This document shows, piece after piece, positions 16,107 to 23,667 of a stretch of 57,454 bases of DNA (positions are counted from its first letter, which is position 1; each line of letters begins with the position of its first letter). The stretch comes from CAMEON01 sp964463245. Its GTDB lineage: Bacteria > Bacillota > Clostridia > Oscillospirales > CAG-272. The notes under the pieces were generated by a model. The model was not told the origin of the DNA. It saw nothing but the letters and a program-made list of their open reading frames with translations, and made no database searches. Position numbers and translations under genes: made by a program. Where the stretch lies: contig CAYXBU010000003.1 in NCBI GenBank assembly GCA_964463245.1, positions 1-57,454 on the forward strand, read 5' to 3'.

Positions 16107-17741
16107 ATGGCATTGCCCCCGTCGTCTTCCACCTCGGCTCAGCGGTTCGCCCGCAATGCCCTGTGGCTCATCGCACTCAACCTCTTTCTGCGTACGGTAG
16201 GGGTCTCCTTCAATGTCTACTTGGCCGGCCGCGCCGGCGGGGAGGTCATGGGGCTGTATTCCCTCATCACGGGGGTGTATGGCTTTTTCGTCACGCTGGG
16301 GAGCGGCGGTGCCCACCTCGGCTGTACCCGCTTGGTCGCCGACACGCTGGGACAGTTCCCGGAGGGGGACACTTCCTCCGCGCCCCGTCGGGCGGCACTC
16401 TCCCGCGCCCTGCGTACCTCCCTCGTGTACGCGCTGGTCTGCGGGCTGTGCGCGTCGGCACTCCTTCTCCCCGCCGCACCGTGGATCGGGAGCTCCTGGC
16501 TGGGGGATGCCCGCACCATCCCCTCCCTGCGGGTACTGGCACTCTGCCTGCCCATCGTGTCGGTATCGGGATGTCTGTCCGGGTACTTCACCGGAATGCG
16601 CCGCGTGGCACTGCCCAGCCTCTGCGGGGTGCTGTCCCAGCTGTTGCGACTGAGACTGTGCGCCGCCCTTCTGAACGCGTGGCTCCCGCGCGGGGCGGAG
16701 TACGCCTGCTTAGCGTTGGTGGTCGGGAGCAGTCTCTCCGAGGCGGCGGGGCTGTTGCTGTCGGCACTGGCCTGCCTGGCAGATCGCCGCATGGGACGGC
16801 GACAGGGCGGCTCCGAGGAGGTCGTGTCCCCGCCCGCCGTCCCCCTGACGCGCAAGCTGTTGCACATCACGGTACCGGTGACCGTAGCCGCCTGTCTGCG
16901 CTCGGGTCTGCTGACCCTCCAGCACGCGCTGATCCCGCGCGGCCTGCGGGCGGTCGGCTCGTCCTGGGGGGCGGCACTGGCCTCCTACGGGGTCATACAC
17001 GGGGTCGTCCTGCCGGTCGTACTGTTCCCCTCGGTGTTCGTGTCCTCCTTTTCGGGACTGCTGGTACCCGAGATCGCCGAGGCTAATGCACGGGGGCACA
17101 GCAAACGGGTCGCCTATGTGTCGGGGCGGGTGGTCAGCGTGGCTCTGCTGTTCTCCTTCGGTGCCGCCGGGCTGATGACCTGCTTTTCCGACGAGATCGG
17201 GCGACTGATCTGCGGCTCGGCCGAGGCGGGGGTGTATGTCCGTATGCTCTCCCCGCTCATTCCCATCATGTATGTGGACAGCTCGGTGGACGGCATCCTG
17301 AAAGGCATGGGGCAGCAGGTGTACTCCATGACCGTCAATATCATCGACGCGCTGACGTCCGTGATACTCGTCCGATTCCTGCTGCCCCGCATGGGACTTA
17401 TGGGATATATCCTGTCGGTCTATGTGACCGAGACCCTCAACACCACCCTCTCCCTCTGCCGTATGCTCCGCATCAGCCGCATGAAGGTACGATGGTGGCA
17501 CATGGTGGCGGGGCCTGTGCTCTGCGTGATCGCCGCCGCATGGGGCACCGTCCTGCTGTTCCGTCATGCGGCCGTCCCGGACGGTCGTGCGGGGATGATC
17601 CTGCATCTCGTCACAGCCGGGTGTCTGTACGCGGGGCTGTTGCTCCTTCTCCGTGTGGTCAGTCGGGAGGAGGTCGGGCGAATGCTGGGCTACTTTAAGC
17701 GGAGGGGCTATCCCGCCGATCCCGACGGGCAAAGTGGTTGA
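16107..17741 (+). CDS. Oligosaccharide flippase, SpoVB/MurJ-like (MOP superfamily)
   Basis: A 544-aa membrane protein with about 14 hydrophobic segments. The N-terminus (RFARNALWLIALNLFLRTVGVSFNVYLAGRAGG) and MGLYSLITGVYGFFVTLGSGG are typical of the SpoVB/YtgP/MurJ branch, with SVDGILKGMGQQVYSM in the second half. These proteins flip lipid-linked glycans; SpoVB acts in spore cortex formation and MurJ in peptidoglycan synthesis. The genome is sporulating, so a SpoVB-like role is reasonable but not proven. ATG with GGAGGGG upstream. The 3' end overlaps the convergent membrane-protein gene by 47 bases. Confidence 0.88.
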   Translation: MALPPSSSTSAQRFARNALWLIALNLFLRTVGVSFNVYLAGRAGGEVMGLYSLITGVYGFFVTLGSGGAHLGCTRLVADTLGQFPEGDTSSAPRRAALSRALRTSLVYALVCGLCASALLLPAAPWIGSSWLGDARTIPSLRVLALCLPIVSVSGCLSGYFTGMRRVALPSLCGVLSQLLRLRLCAALLNAWLPRGAEYACLALVVGSSLSEAAGLLLSALACLADRRMGRRQGGSEEVVSPPAVPLTRKLLHITVPVTVAACLRSGLLTLQHALIPRGLRAVGSSWGAALASYGVIHGVVLPVVLFPSVFVSSFSGLLVPEIAEANARGHSKRVAYVSGRVVSVALLFSFGAAGLMTCFSDEIGRLICGSAEAGVYVRMLSPLIPIMYVDSSVDGILKGMGQQVYSMTVNIIDALTSVILVRFLLPRMGLMGYILSVYVTETLNTTLSLCRMLRISRMKVRWWHMVAGPVLCVIAAAWGTVLLFRHAAVPDGRAGMILHLVTAGCLYAGLLLLLRVVSREEVGRMLGYFKRRGYPADPDGQSG

Positions 17742-18513
17742 CCAGCAGGATGCCCACCAGATACAGGAGCAGACCCATGATCAGATCCCCCAGGACATCC
17801 ACCGTGATCTGCAGGACTCCGTCCGTCCGCCCGAAATCCTGCCATTGCACCAACTGATAGATCAGGCGGCGCAAGAACAGGCTCAGAACCGTCAGGGAGA
17901 GCGCCATATCGAACAGCGACCGCTGAACGGGATTGAACCGCTCCCAAAAGCGGGTCAGGGGCAGGACAGGCGGCTCCTCGTAATCGATCCGTCTGAGAGC
18001 CGCCTCGGCGGCGATGTCCGTCTGCCGACAGCGGTAGAGCCACAGGTGGATCGAGGTCAGACCCAGCACCAGGCCATACTGCACCAGCTCCAAGAGGAGG
18101 GAGGGAAGGATCAGCGAGGCATCATCGGCCAGCAGCTCAAAGGAAGGAAACGCACCTTGATCCATATACAGACCCACAGCATAGTTGATCAGGAATTTGA
18201 GAACCGTCATGATGCTCACCATCAAGATCATCGGCCAGCCGCGCCGCCAGCCGCCCCGCCAGAGCGTGTAGATGGAGGCGGGGTACAGGATGGCGAAGGG
18301 GATATACTCCGATACCTCAATAGCAAGGCCGATCAGGCTCAGCCACCACGCATCGGTATACAGAACATCCGCGTCGAAGTAGGTGTAGAGCGGGTTGAGC
18401 AGGAAGGCGTACAGGGCGATGAAGATCAGCTCCCCGATCAGGGCGAAGCGCATCACGCGCCGCAGGGCGAGACGGGTCAGCTCCCGCTCGCGGAGGGTTT
18501 GAGAATCCGACAT
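17695..18513 (-). CDS. Uncharacterised integral membrane protein
   Basis: A 272-aa protein with about six to seven hydrophobic segments (FALIGELIFIALYAFLL, WWLSLIGLAIEV, LVQYGLVLGLTSIHLWLY, and LGDLIMGLLLYLVGILLV at the C-terminus), a basic N-terminus and a basic tail RRDRRDSPSA. I do not recognise the family. It is the last gene of a minus-strand operon with the BadF-type kinase (13 bases upstream) and an anchored small protein. Its final 47 bases are antisense to the end of the flippase gene. Confidence 0.75.
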   Translation of the reverse strand: MSDSQTLRERELTRLALRRVMRFALIGELIFIALYAFLLNPLYTYFDADVLYTDAWWLSLIGLAIEVSEYIPFAILYPASIYTLWRGGWRRGWPMILMVSIMTVLKFLINYAVGLYMDQGAFPSFELLADDASLILPSLLLELVQYGLVLGLTSIHLWLYRCRQTDIAAEAALRRIDYEEPPVLPLTRFWERFNPVQRSLFDMALSLTVLSLFLRRLIYQLVQWQDFGRTDGVLQITVDVLGDLIMGLLLYLVGILLVNHFARRDRRDSPSA

Positions 18514-18526
18514 GGAAGGTATCCTT

Positions 18527-19510
18527 TCAATTGGTACTGTGTATTTCTTGCAAAAAGGCGATCTCGGCGGCGGCTATCTCGGAAGACGGGCAGCCGTCCC
18601 GCCGCATCCCCTCGGCCACCGCGCCCCAGAGGACCGGACGGGAAGCCAAAACCAGATCCGCCGGAACCGAGGGCGGTATATGCCGCGCTATAGCGTCCCG
18701 CCAACGCGGATGTGTCCGACGGCAGATGCCGCCGTCAAGTGCCACGGGGAAGCTCTGCGGCGGCTCAGCGGTAGGCTCCCCAACCCGATACAGTCGCCAC
18801 GCCGTAGCGATCATCTCGCCCAGCGCCGCCGCGTTTCGCTCCAGAATGGCGGTTGCGGTCGCATCCCCCCGATCCGCCGCCTCAAAGACGGCAGGGGCCA
18901 GCGAGGCGATGAGGGCCTTACCCTCGGCATAAAGGCGATTCAGTGCCGACGGCACCGACATACCCAGCCGTGCGGACAGGCAGTCGGTCAGCAGGGTGGC
19001 AGTGCCCCGTCCGTCGTGGGCGCGCAGAGCGGCTTCCAGTGCCTGTCGGCCGATATCGTAGCCGCTCCCCGCGCTGTCGAGCAGATAGCCCCACCCGCCG
19101 ATGCGGGTCACGTCCTGCCCTCGGCGCAGAAAGCAGGCCGAGCCTGTCCCGCAGATCACGCAAGCACCGTCGCGGTCGCAAAGCTCCGCCGAGAGCAGGT
19201 TGACCATATCGGAGTCTACCGAGACCGTCACACCCGAAAGGCTCGCCCGCAGACCCGCCGTCAGCTCCTCCTTGTGGCTCAGTGCCCCCGCGATGCCGCC
19301 AAAGAGGCAACAGTCAGTCGGGAGGACACCCGCCTGTCGGATCAGCTCCCGCGCCAGGTTCGCGATCACGGCCACCGAGGCCTCGACACCGCCGTCATTG
19401 GGGTTGGATGCCCCGCCGAAGCCGTGCGCCAGCACACGCCCAGCGGGATCGGTCAAGACCCCCTCGGTCTTGGTGCCGCCGCCGTCTATTCCGATCACAT
19501 ATGCGTGCAT
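18527..19510 (-). CDS. BadF/BadG/BcrA-type ATPase, NagK/MurK-like sugar kinase
   Basis: A 327-aa ASKHA-fold kinase. The phosphate-1 loop is GIDGGGTKTEGVL. GASNPNDGG, SVDSDMVNLLSAE and ICGTGSACFLRR form the second phosphate and adenosine regions, and GGWGYLLDSAGSGYDIGRQAL is diagnostic of N-acetylglucosamine kinase-type BadF proteins. The likely reaction is ATP-dependent phosphorylation of an amino sugar (GlcNAc or MurNAc). Clostridial MurK, which acts on MurNAc, belongs to this family, which fits the NamZ-like muramidase upstream. Four bases separate it from the upstream gene, so the two are co-transcribed. Confidence 0.88.
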   Translation of the reverse strand: MHAYVIGIDGGGTKTEGVLTDPAGRVLAHGFGGASNPNDGGVEASVAVIANLARELIRQAGVLPTDCCLFGGIAGALSHKEELTAGLRASLSGVTVSVDSDMVNLLSAELCDRDGACVICGTGSACFLRRGQDVTRIGGWGYLLDSAGSGYDIGRQALEAALRAHDGRGTATLLTDCLSARLGMSVPSALNRLYAEGKALIASLAPAVFEAADRGDATATAILERNAAALGEMIATAWRLYRVGEPTAEPPQSFPVALDGGICRRTHPRWRDAIARHIPPSVPADLVLASRPVLWGAVAEGMRRDGCPSSEIAAAEIAFLQEIHSTN

Positions 19511-19514
19511 GACA

Positions 19515-20072
19515 TTACTCCTTTGGCTCTGCTGTCACGCCGTCCTGCCAAGACAGGATGGGGGACAGCTGTTGAGTTCCCGAGGAAAGGGTCAGCTCGG
19601 GCTTTTGGTCGGTGGGCAAAAGGCAGGTCACAAGGAGCAGTGTCTCGCCCGATGCAGACCCCTCCGGCAGAGTGACCTGCAGGACATACCGACCATCCGC
19701 ACCGTCCCGTCCGTGACGGTACAGTACCTCGCCGCTCGCATCCCCATCGGGCACGCCACTCACGCGCACCAAGAAGGAGAACCGTGTCCCCTCCCCCTCG
19801 TCGCGTTGGGTACACAGGACTCGCGCGCCGAAGCCTGAGGAAAGCTCCTTTTCCAGCCAAGCCTCCACCGCTTCGTTCCCGCGGTAGTTCTCGACGGTCA
19901 AGCCCGTACGGATGTGCAGACCCGACTCCTCGTTCGTCAGAAGCTCGGTCTCCTGCGGCGGTCTGGTCTCGCCTGCCTGCTCGCCATGACCGTCATGGAT
20001 GCGACGCACCAGTATGCACAGGATCAACGCCGCCATCGCCGCAAGCAGTAGGATGATCTTCTTTCGGTTCAT
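19515..20072 (-). CDS. Membrane-anchored extracytoplasmic protein, unknown function
   Basis: A 185-aa protein. MNRKKIILLLAAMAALILCILV is a signal-anchor, followed by a hydrophilic outer part with no Cys lipobox in the expected place. The soluble part contains ESGLHIRTGLTVENYRG and AVEAWLEKELSSGFG, and a strand-rich second half. It gave me no family match; a DUF4352-like or SpoIID-associated small domain cannot be excluded. The frame extends 17 codons upstream, but GAGGAG precedes the ATG at 20072. First gene of the kinase operon, behind its own promoter. Confidence 0.75.
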   Translation of the reverse strand: MNRKKIILLLAAMAALILCILVRRIHDGHGEQAGETRPPQETELLTNEESGLHIRTGLTVENYRGNEAVEAWLEKELSSGFGARVLCTQRDEGEGTRFSFLVRVSGVPDGDASGEVLYRHGRDGADGRYVLQVTLPEGSASGETLLLVTCLLPTDQKPELTLSSGTQQLSPILSWQDGVTAEPKE

Positions 20073-20163
20073 CGCGCCGTCTCCTCTCGCAAATTGCCGC
20101 CACAAGGTTCTATTTTGCGGCATATTCGTATACTATTTATCGGTAGCTTGTCATATCTTCTCC

Positions 20164-20192
20164 ATTATACAGGCATCCGCCGCCGATTTCAA
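20164..20192 (-). promoter_or_regulatory. Sigma-A type promoter of the kinase operon
   Basis: On the minus strand TTGAAA (20192-20187) and TATAAT (20169-20164) have a 17-base spacer. The leader to the first start codon is about 85 bases. It lies in the divergent region shared with spoIIGA. Confidence 0.8.
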
Positions 20193-20307
20193 GTGCTATT
20201 TATGAATTTTGCGGCATTTCTGTCGGAAAGATCCCCGGAAATGCATACCGCCGTGCGACACGGCTTGCGCTGTGGGCGGTGTATACTGGCAGGCGGGAGG
20301 TGAATGT

Positions 20308-21216
20308 ATGACCACCGATGTATATGTGGACATCCTGTTTATCGTCAACCTGGGCATGGACTGTCTCTGCCTGCTCCTGACCGCACGGCTCCTGCGGCGG
20401 CGAGTGGTCGGTCTGCGACTGGCTCTCTCCTGCCTTGCGGGCGGCGGGTATGCCGTCGCGGCTCTCTTTGTCCCCGTGGGGCGGGTGGCGGCGCTGGGGT
20501 TGGATATGGCCGCCTGTCTCCTGCTCTGCGGGCTGGCGTTCCCCCTCGGCTCACCCGACTCCGGCAGGGGGCGGCTGTCCGACCTGCTCCGCATCAGCGG
20601 GGTATACCTACTGGTATCGCTGGTCATGGGCGGGATCATGACCGGGCTGTCCAATCTGCTCAACCGCGCAGGGTGCGCCGAGCTGTTGGCCGACACGGCG
20701 GCAGACTCCCCTGCGGCGTGGCTGTTTGCCCTGCTGGCTCTGGTCGGCGGGGGGATATCCCTCTGGGGTGGGAGGCTCTTCCGACGGACGGGACGGGCGC
20801 AGACCGCCACACTGACCGTCACACTGGGGGAGAAGACCGTCACCCTGACCGGGCTGGTGGACAGCGGCAACCTGCTGACCGACCCGTTAGACGGTCGCCC
20901 CGTGGTGCCGCTGGAGCGGGAGGCGGTGGTGTCCCTGCTCTCCCCCGCACTGCTGTCCTGTCTGAAAGCGCGGGACACCTCCCCCGCCACCCTCTGCCGC
21001 CTCCCCGAGGCCGCCCGTCTGCGGGTCATTCCCGCCGCGACCGCCACGGGGGACAGCCTGCTCTTATGCATCCGACCGGATCGTATGTCCATCACCACCG
21101 CCGACTGCCGCGAGGGCGGGGAGGTCAAGGCACTGATCGCCCCCATCAAGATCTCCACACCTGTCGGGGACGGCTCCCCGCCCCCGCAAGCACTCATTCC
21201 CGCCACCCTGCTCTGA
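20308..21216 (+). CDS. spoIIGA: SpoIIGA, sigma-E processing aspartic peptidase
   Basis: A 302-aa protein. The N-terminal half has five membrane helices, starting TTDVYVDILFIVNLGMDCLCL, the typical SpoIIGA opening. The C-terminal half carries the aspartic-protease motif in LTGLVDSGNLLTDPLDG. It cleaves the pro-sequence of sigma-E after forespore signalling by SpoIIR, acting in the mother-cell septal membrane. The immediate downstream gene is sigE, confirming the call. The ATG is five bases after GGGAGGTG; the 33 codons of open frame upstream lack a ribosome site. A second ATG four bases earlier is out of frame. Confidence 0.95.
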   Translation: MTTDVYVDILFIVNLGMDCLCLLLTARLLRRRVVGLRLALSCLAGGGYAVAALFVPVGRVAALGLDMAACLLLCGLAFPLGSPDSGRGRLSDLLRISGVYLLVSLVMGGIMTGLSNLLNRAGCAELLADTAADSPAAWLFALLALVGGGISLWGGRLFRRTGRAQTATLTVTLGEKTVTLTGLVDSGNLLTDPLDGRPVVPLEREAVVSLLSPALLSCLKARDTSPATLCRLPEAARLRVIPAATATGDSLLLCIRPDRMSITTADCREGGEVKALIAPIKISTPVGDGSPPPQALIPATLL

Positions 21217-21239
21217 ATCCCCGAAAGGAGTCTTTTCCC

Positions 21240-21959
21240 ATGAAGCTGAAAGCCATCCTTCATCTGCTTCGTCTGCGCCTGACCCGCCGCCTGTTCTCCC
21301 GCCGCGTCCGAGGGCTCTTTTACATAAACGGTGCCGATGTCCTGCCGCAGCCCCTCTCCCGCGAGGAGGAATCCGAGGCCATCCGCGCGCTGGAGAGCGG
21401 CGGAGCAGAGCGGGAGCAGGCACGCTCCCTGCTGATCGAGCGCAACCTGCGCTTGGTCGCCTTTCTGGCGCGGCGGTTCGAGAACACAGGGGTCGGCATC
21501 GAGGACTTGATTTCCATCGGTACGCTGGGGCTGATCAAAGCCGTGGAGACCTTCCGCTCGGACAAGAACATCAAGCTGGCGACCTACGCCTCGCGATGCA
21601 TCGAGAACGAGATCCTCATGTACCTACGCAAGATCAGCGGACGGCAGGAGGTCTCGCTGGACGAGCCGCTCAACACCGACCGGGACGGAGGGGAGCTGCT
21701 CTTGTCGGACATCCTCAGCAGTGACGAGGTACCCATCGCGGAGGAGATCCAGCAGGACGAGGAGCGGCGCGCCCTCCTGCAGGCGGTGGATCGGCTGGAA
21801 AGTCGGGAGCGGCTGGTGATCCGCCTGCGCTTCGGGCTGGACGGGAACCCCGAGATGACCCAGAAGGAGGTCGCAGACCTGCTGGGCATATCCCAGTCCT
21901 ACATATCCCGTCTGGAAAAGAAGATCCTCTTGAAACTGCGGCAGGAGCTGGAAGCATAG
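21240..21959 (+). CDS. sigE: RNA polymerase sporulation sigma factor sigma-E (pro-form)
   Basis: A 239-aa sigma-70 family factor that directs early mother-cell transcription. The N-terminal amphipathic basic pro-sequence (about 27 residues, MKLKAILHLLRLRLTRRLF) precedes FYINGADVLPQPLSREEE, aligning with the processing site of Bacillus pro-sigma-E. Region 2 has LRLVAFLARRFENTGVGIEDL and IKAVETFRSDKNIKLATYASRCIENEI in pieces; region 4 has the helix-turn-helix MTQKEVADLLGISQSYISRL. ATG with CGAAAGGAG ahead, 23 bases after spoIIGA, so the pair is co-transcribed. Confidence 0.97.
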   Translation: MKLKAILHLLRLRLTRRLFSRRVRGLFYINGADVLPQPLSREEESEAIRALESGGAEREQARSLLIERNLRLVAFLARRFENTGVGIEDLISIGTLGLIKAVETFRSDKNIKLATYASRCIENEILMYLRKISGRQEVSLDEPLNTDRDGGELLLSDILSSDEVPIAEEIQQDEERRALLQAVDRLESRERLVIRLRFGLDGNPEMTQKEVADLLGISQSYISRLEKKILLKLRQELEA

Positions 21960-22000
21960 CGCGAATACATATAAACGCATAAATATTTACAAATGGTTTC

Positions 22001-22029
22001 TTGATATTGCGAGAAAGATGCGGTATAAT
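22001..22029 (+). promoter_or_regulatory. Sigma-A promoter of yajC
   Basis: TTGATA (22001-22006) and TATAAT (22024-22029) with a 17-base spacer, about 34 bases before the yajC start. I see no clear terminator between sigE and this promoter. Confidence 0.85.
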
Positions 22030-22062
22030 GAGACAGATATTGAAAACCTCGGAGGATCGAAT

Positions 22063-22374
22063 ATGAATTCCTATTTTCTGGCAGCATCGACCGGCGGCAG
22101 TTGGATCACCATCGTTATGCTGGTGGCTCTGGTCGTCGTGATGTACTTCGTCATGATCCGCCCCAGCAAGAAGCAGGAAAAAGAGCAGAAGAATATGCTG
22201 AGCAACCTGCAGGTCGGGGATGAGATCACCACCATCGGCGGTATCATCGGGCGGGTCGTCAGCATCAAGGAGGAGACCCTTGTGCTGGAGACCTCGCACG
22301 ACCGCACCCACATCCGCATCCTGAAGTCGGCCGTCAGCCGCGTCGATGTCAAGGCAGAGGACGCACAGGGCTGA
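22063..22374 (+). CDS. yajC: Preprotein translocase subunit YajC
   Basis: A 103-aa single-span membrane protein. The helix WITIVMLVALVVVMYFVMIRP is followed by the signature RPSKKQEKEQKNMLSNLQVGDEI and TIGGIIGRVVSIKEE, and ends at an acidic tail. YajC binds SecDF and the Sec translocon. Start ATG with CGGAGG eight bases away; open frame further upstream covers the promoter. secD/secF are not adjacent here. Confidence 0.95.
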   Translation: MNSYFLAASTGGSWITIVMLVALVVVMYFVMIRPSKKQEKEQKNMLSNLQVGDEITTIGGIIGRVVSIKEETLVLETSHDRTHIRILKSAVSRVDVKAEDAQG

Positions 22375-22400
22375 TCCCTCCCCCCCCTCTGTTCTGAAAG

Positions 22401-22445
22401 CCTCCGCGCCTGCATAGGATGTACTATCTTATGTCGGTACGGAGG
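22401..22445 (+). promoter_or_regulatory. Stem that may sequester the next gene's ribosome site
   Basis: CCTCCG (22401-22406) is complementary to CGGAGG (22440-22445), and the latter contains the ribosome-binding site of the membrane-protein gene at 22453. An inner CATA/TATG pairing is possible. The right arm is followed by TTTT, so the same element could act as a weak terminator after yajC. Confidence 0.4.
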
Positions 22446-22452
22446 TTTTCCT

Positions 22453-22998
22453 ATGAACCGTTTTTCCTCTTCCCGCCCGTCCGCAGGCTCCCCGCGGAGA
22501 GCCCACAGCCGCTCCTATCCGGCGAACCGCAGAGCGACCCCGCCCCGCCCATCGCTCCCACCTGCAGGCGGCGGTACACAGGTCGCCTCCCGTCCGACCG
22601 ACTCGGGCTTCAAGGCCGCCCTGGGCGGGGCACTCTTTGCCCTGCCGATCTCCTTACTGGTGGGGGCGGTCTTCCTGCTCATCGCGGCGGGCGTAGCCGC
22701 CTCCATGCCCGACCCCGACCGCCTTCTGACCCCGCTGGGCATCGCTGCATTGGAGTTGACCGCCTTGTGCGGCGGGCTGATCGCCGCCCGTCGTGCCGAA
22801 CGCGCGCCCCTGCTGTGTGGACTGCTCTTTGGCGGCGTGGCTGTCCTTGCCCTGTTCATCGGGTCGCTCTGCTTCAGCGACGAGACCCGACAGACCGTGG
22901 CATGGGGACTCTCGGCAGGGGCGCGCGCCGGAATGTATGCCCTGACCGTGGCGGTCTCTGCTCTCGGAGCTGTCATCGGAAGGAAAAGAAACAGTTGA
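22453..22998 (+). CDS. Small membrane protein, TIGR04086-like
   Basis: A 181-aa protein. The first 45 residues are basic, Pro/Arg/Ser-rich and presumably cytoplasmic and disordered. Four hydrophobic segments follow (ALFALPISLLVGAVFLLIA, GIAALELTALCGGLIAA, LLFGGVAVLALFIGSLCF, ALTVAVSALGAVIG) with the tail RKRNS. The four-helix pattern and the position after yajC match the TIGR04086 family of Clostridia, whose function is unknown. GGAGG lies seven bases upstream. A small unknown gene follows after 22 bases. Confidence 0.7.
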   Translation: MNRFSSSRPSAGSPRRAHSRSYPANRRATPPRPSLPPAGGGTQVASRPTDSGFKAALGGALFALPISLLVGAVFLLIAAGVAASMPDPDRLLTPLGIAALELTALCGGLIAARRAERAPLLCGLLFGGVAVLALFIGSLCFSDETRQTVAWGLSAGARAGMYALTVAVSALGAVIGRKRNS

Positions 22999-23020
22999 CA
23001 AAAAACAGGAGGACTTCATC

Positions 23021-23221
23021 ATGATCGCACTCAACGACCCTACGGTACATCTGACCTCGTTGCAAAAGAAGATGCTCCCCGCCCTGTCGCTTCCCCTGTC
23101 GGCGGTCTGCCCGACGGCTCTGCGCTACTCCCTCGCCAAATACGATGCCGACTCGGTCGCGGAGGCGTATGAGGGTCTGCGAGAACTGGAGGCGGCGGGA
23201 AAGTTGCAGGAGGAGCCGTGA
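23021..23221 (+). CDS. Small hypothetical protein (66 aa)
   Basis: A 66-aa soluble protein with a strong AGGAGG eight bases before its ATG, 22 bases after the preceding gene. The C-terminal half is a likely helix pair (YDADSVAEAYEGLRELEAAGKL) resembling a degenerate winged-helix or regulator tail; no family is recognised. The ribosome site and operon position argue it is real. Confidence 0.6.
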   Translation: MIALNDPTVHLTSLQKKMLPALSLPLSAVCPTALRYSLAKYDADSVAEAYEGLRELEAAGKLQEEP

Positions 23222-23278
23222 CCGCCGTCTCCCACCCCAAGATCCGCGCAATTCGGGCAAAAATTTACTATCTGTTCC

Positions 23279-23307
23279 TTTACTTTAGCGCGGGAATGTG
23301 TTATAAT
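23279..23307 (+). promoter_or_regulatory. Probable promoter of yerC-like gene
   Basis: TTTACT (23279-23284) and TATAAT (23302-23307) with a 17-base spacer, about 36 bases before the start codon. Confidence 0.7.
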
Positions 23308-23342
23308 GGCAGATGAATGAAAACGCGAAAGGCGGTAGCCCC

Positions 23343-23660
23343 ATGGGAAATAAGATCAGAAATGAGAAGCTGGATTACCTCTTCCGAGGTATCCTGACAC
23401 TGGAAACGCTGGAGGATTGCTACAGCTTTTTTGAGGATCTGTGCACGGTGTCCGAACTGCAGGAAATGTCCCGCCGGATGCACGCCGCACGGATGCTCCG
23501 CAACAACTGCGTCTATACCGAGATAGCCGCCCGCACGGGTCTGAGCACCGCCACCATCAGCCGCGTCAACCGTTGCCTAAAGTACGGCACCGACGGCTAT
23601 AATAAGGTACTGGATGCACTGGCCGCACCGGAGGCACCGTCCTCCCCCGACGAGGAGTGA
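23343..23660 (+). CDS. YerC/YecD family TrpR-like DNA-binding protein
   Basis: A 105-aa regulator with the TrpR-superfamily helix-turn-helix. LFRGILTLETLEDCYSFFEDLCTVSELQEMSRRM and YTEIAARTGLSTATISRVNRCL (in pieces) are characteristic of YerC/YecD proteins of Firmicutes. The ligand and targets are not established. An ATG at 23313 is in frame, but AAAGGCGG precedes ATG 23343 and the earlier one falls next to the predicted transcription start. A methyltransferase gene follows after seven bases. Confidence 0.93.
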   Translation: MGNKIRNEKLDYLFRGILTLETLEDCYSFFEDLCTVSELQEMSRRMHAARMLRNNCVYTEIAARTGLSTATISRVNRCLKYGTDGYNKVLDALAAPEAPSSPDEE

Positions 23661-23667
23661 CCCGACC

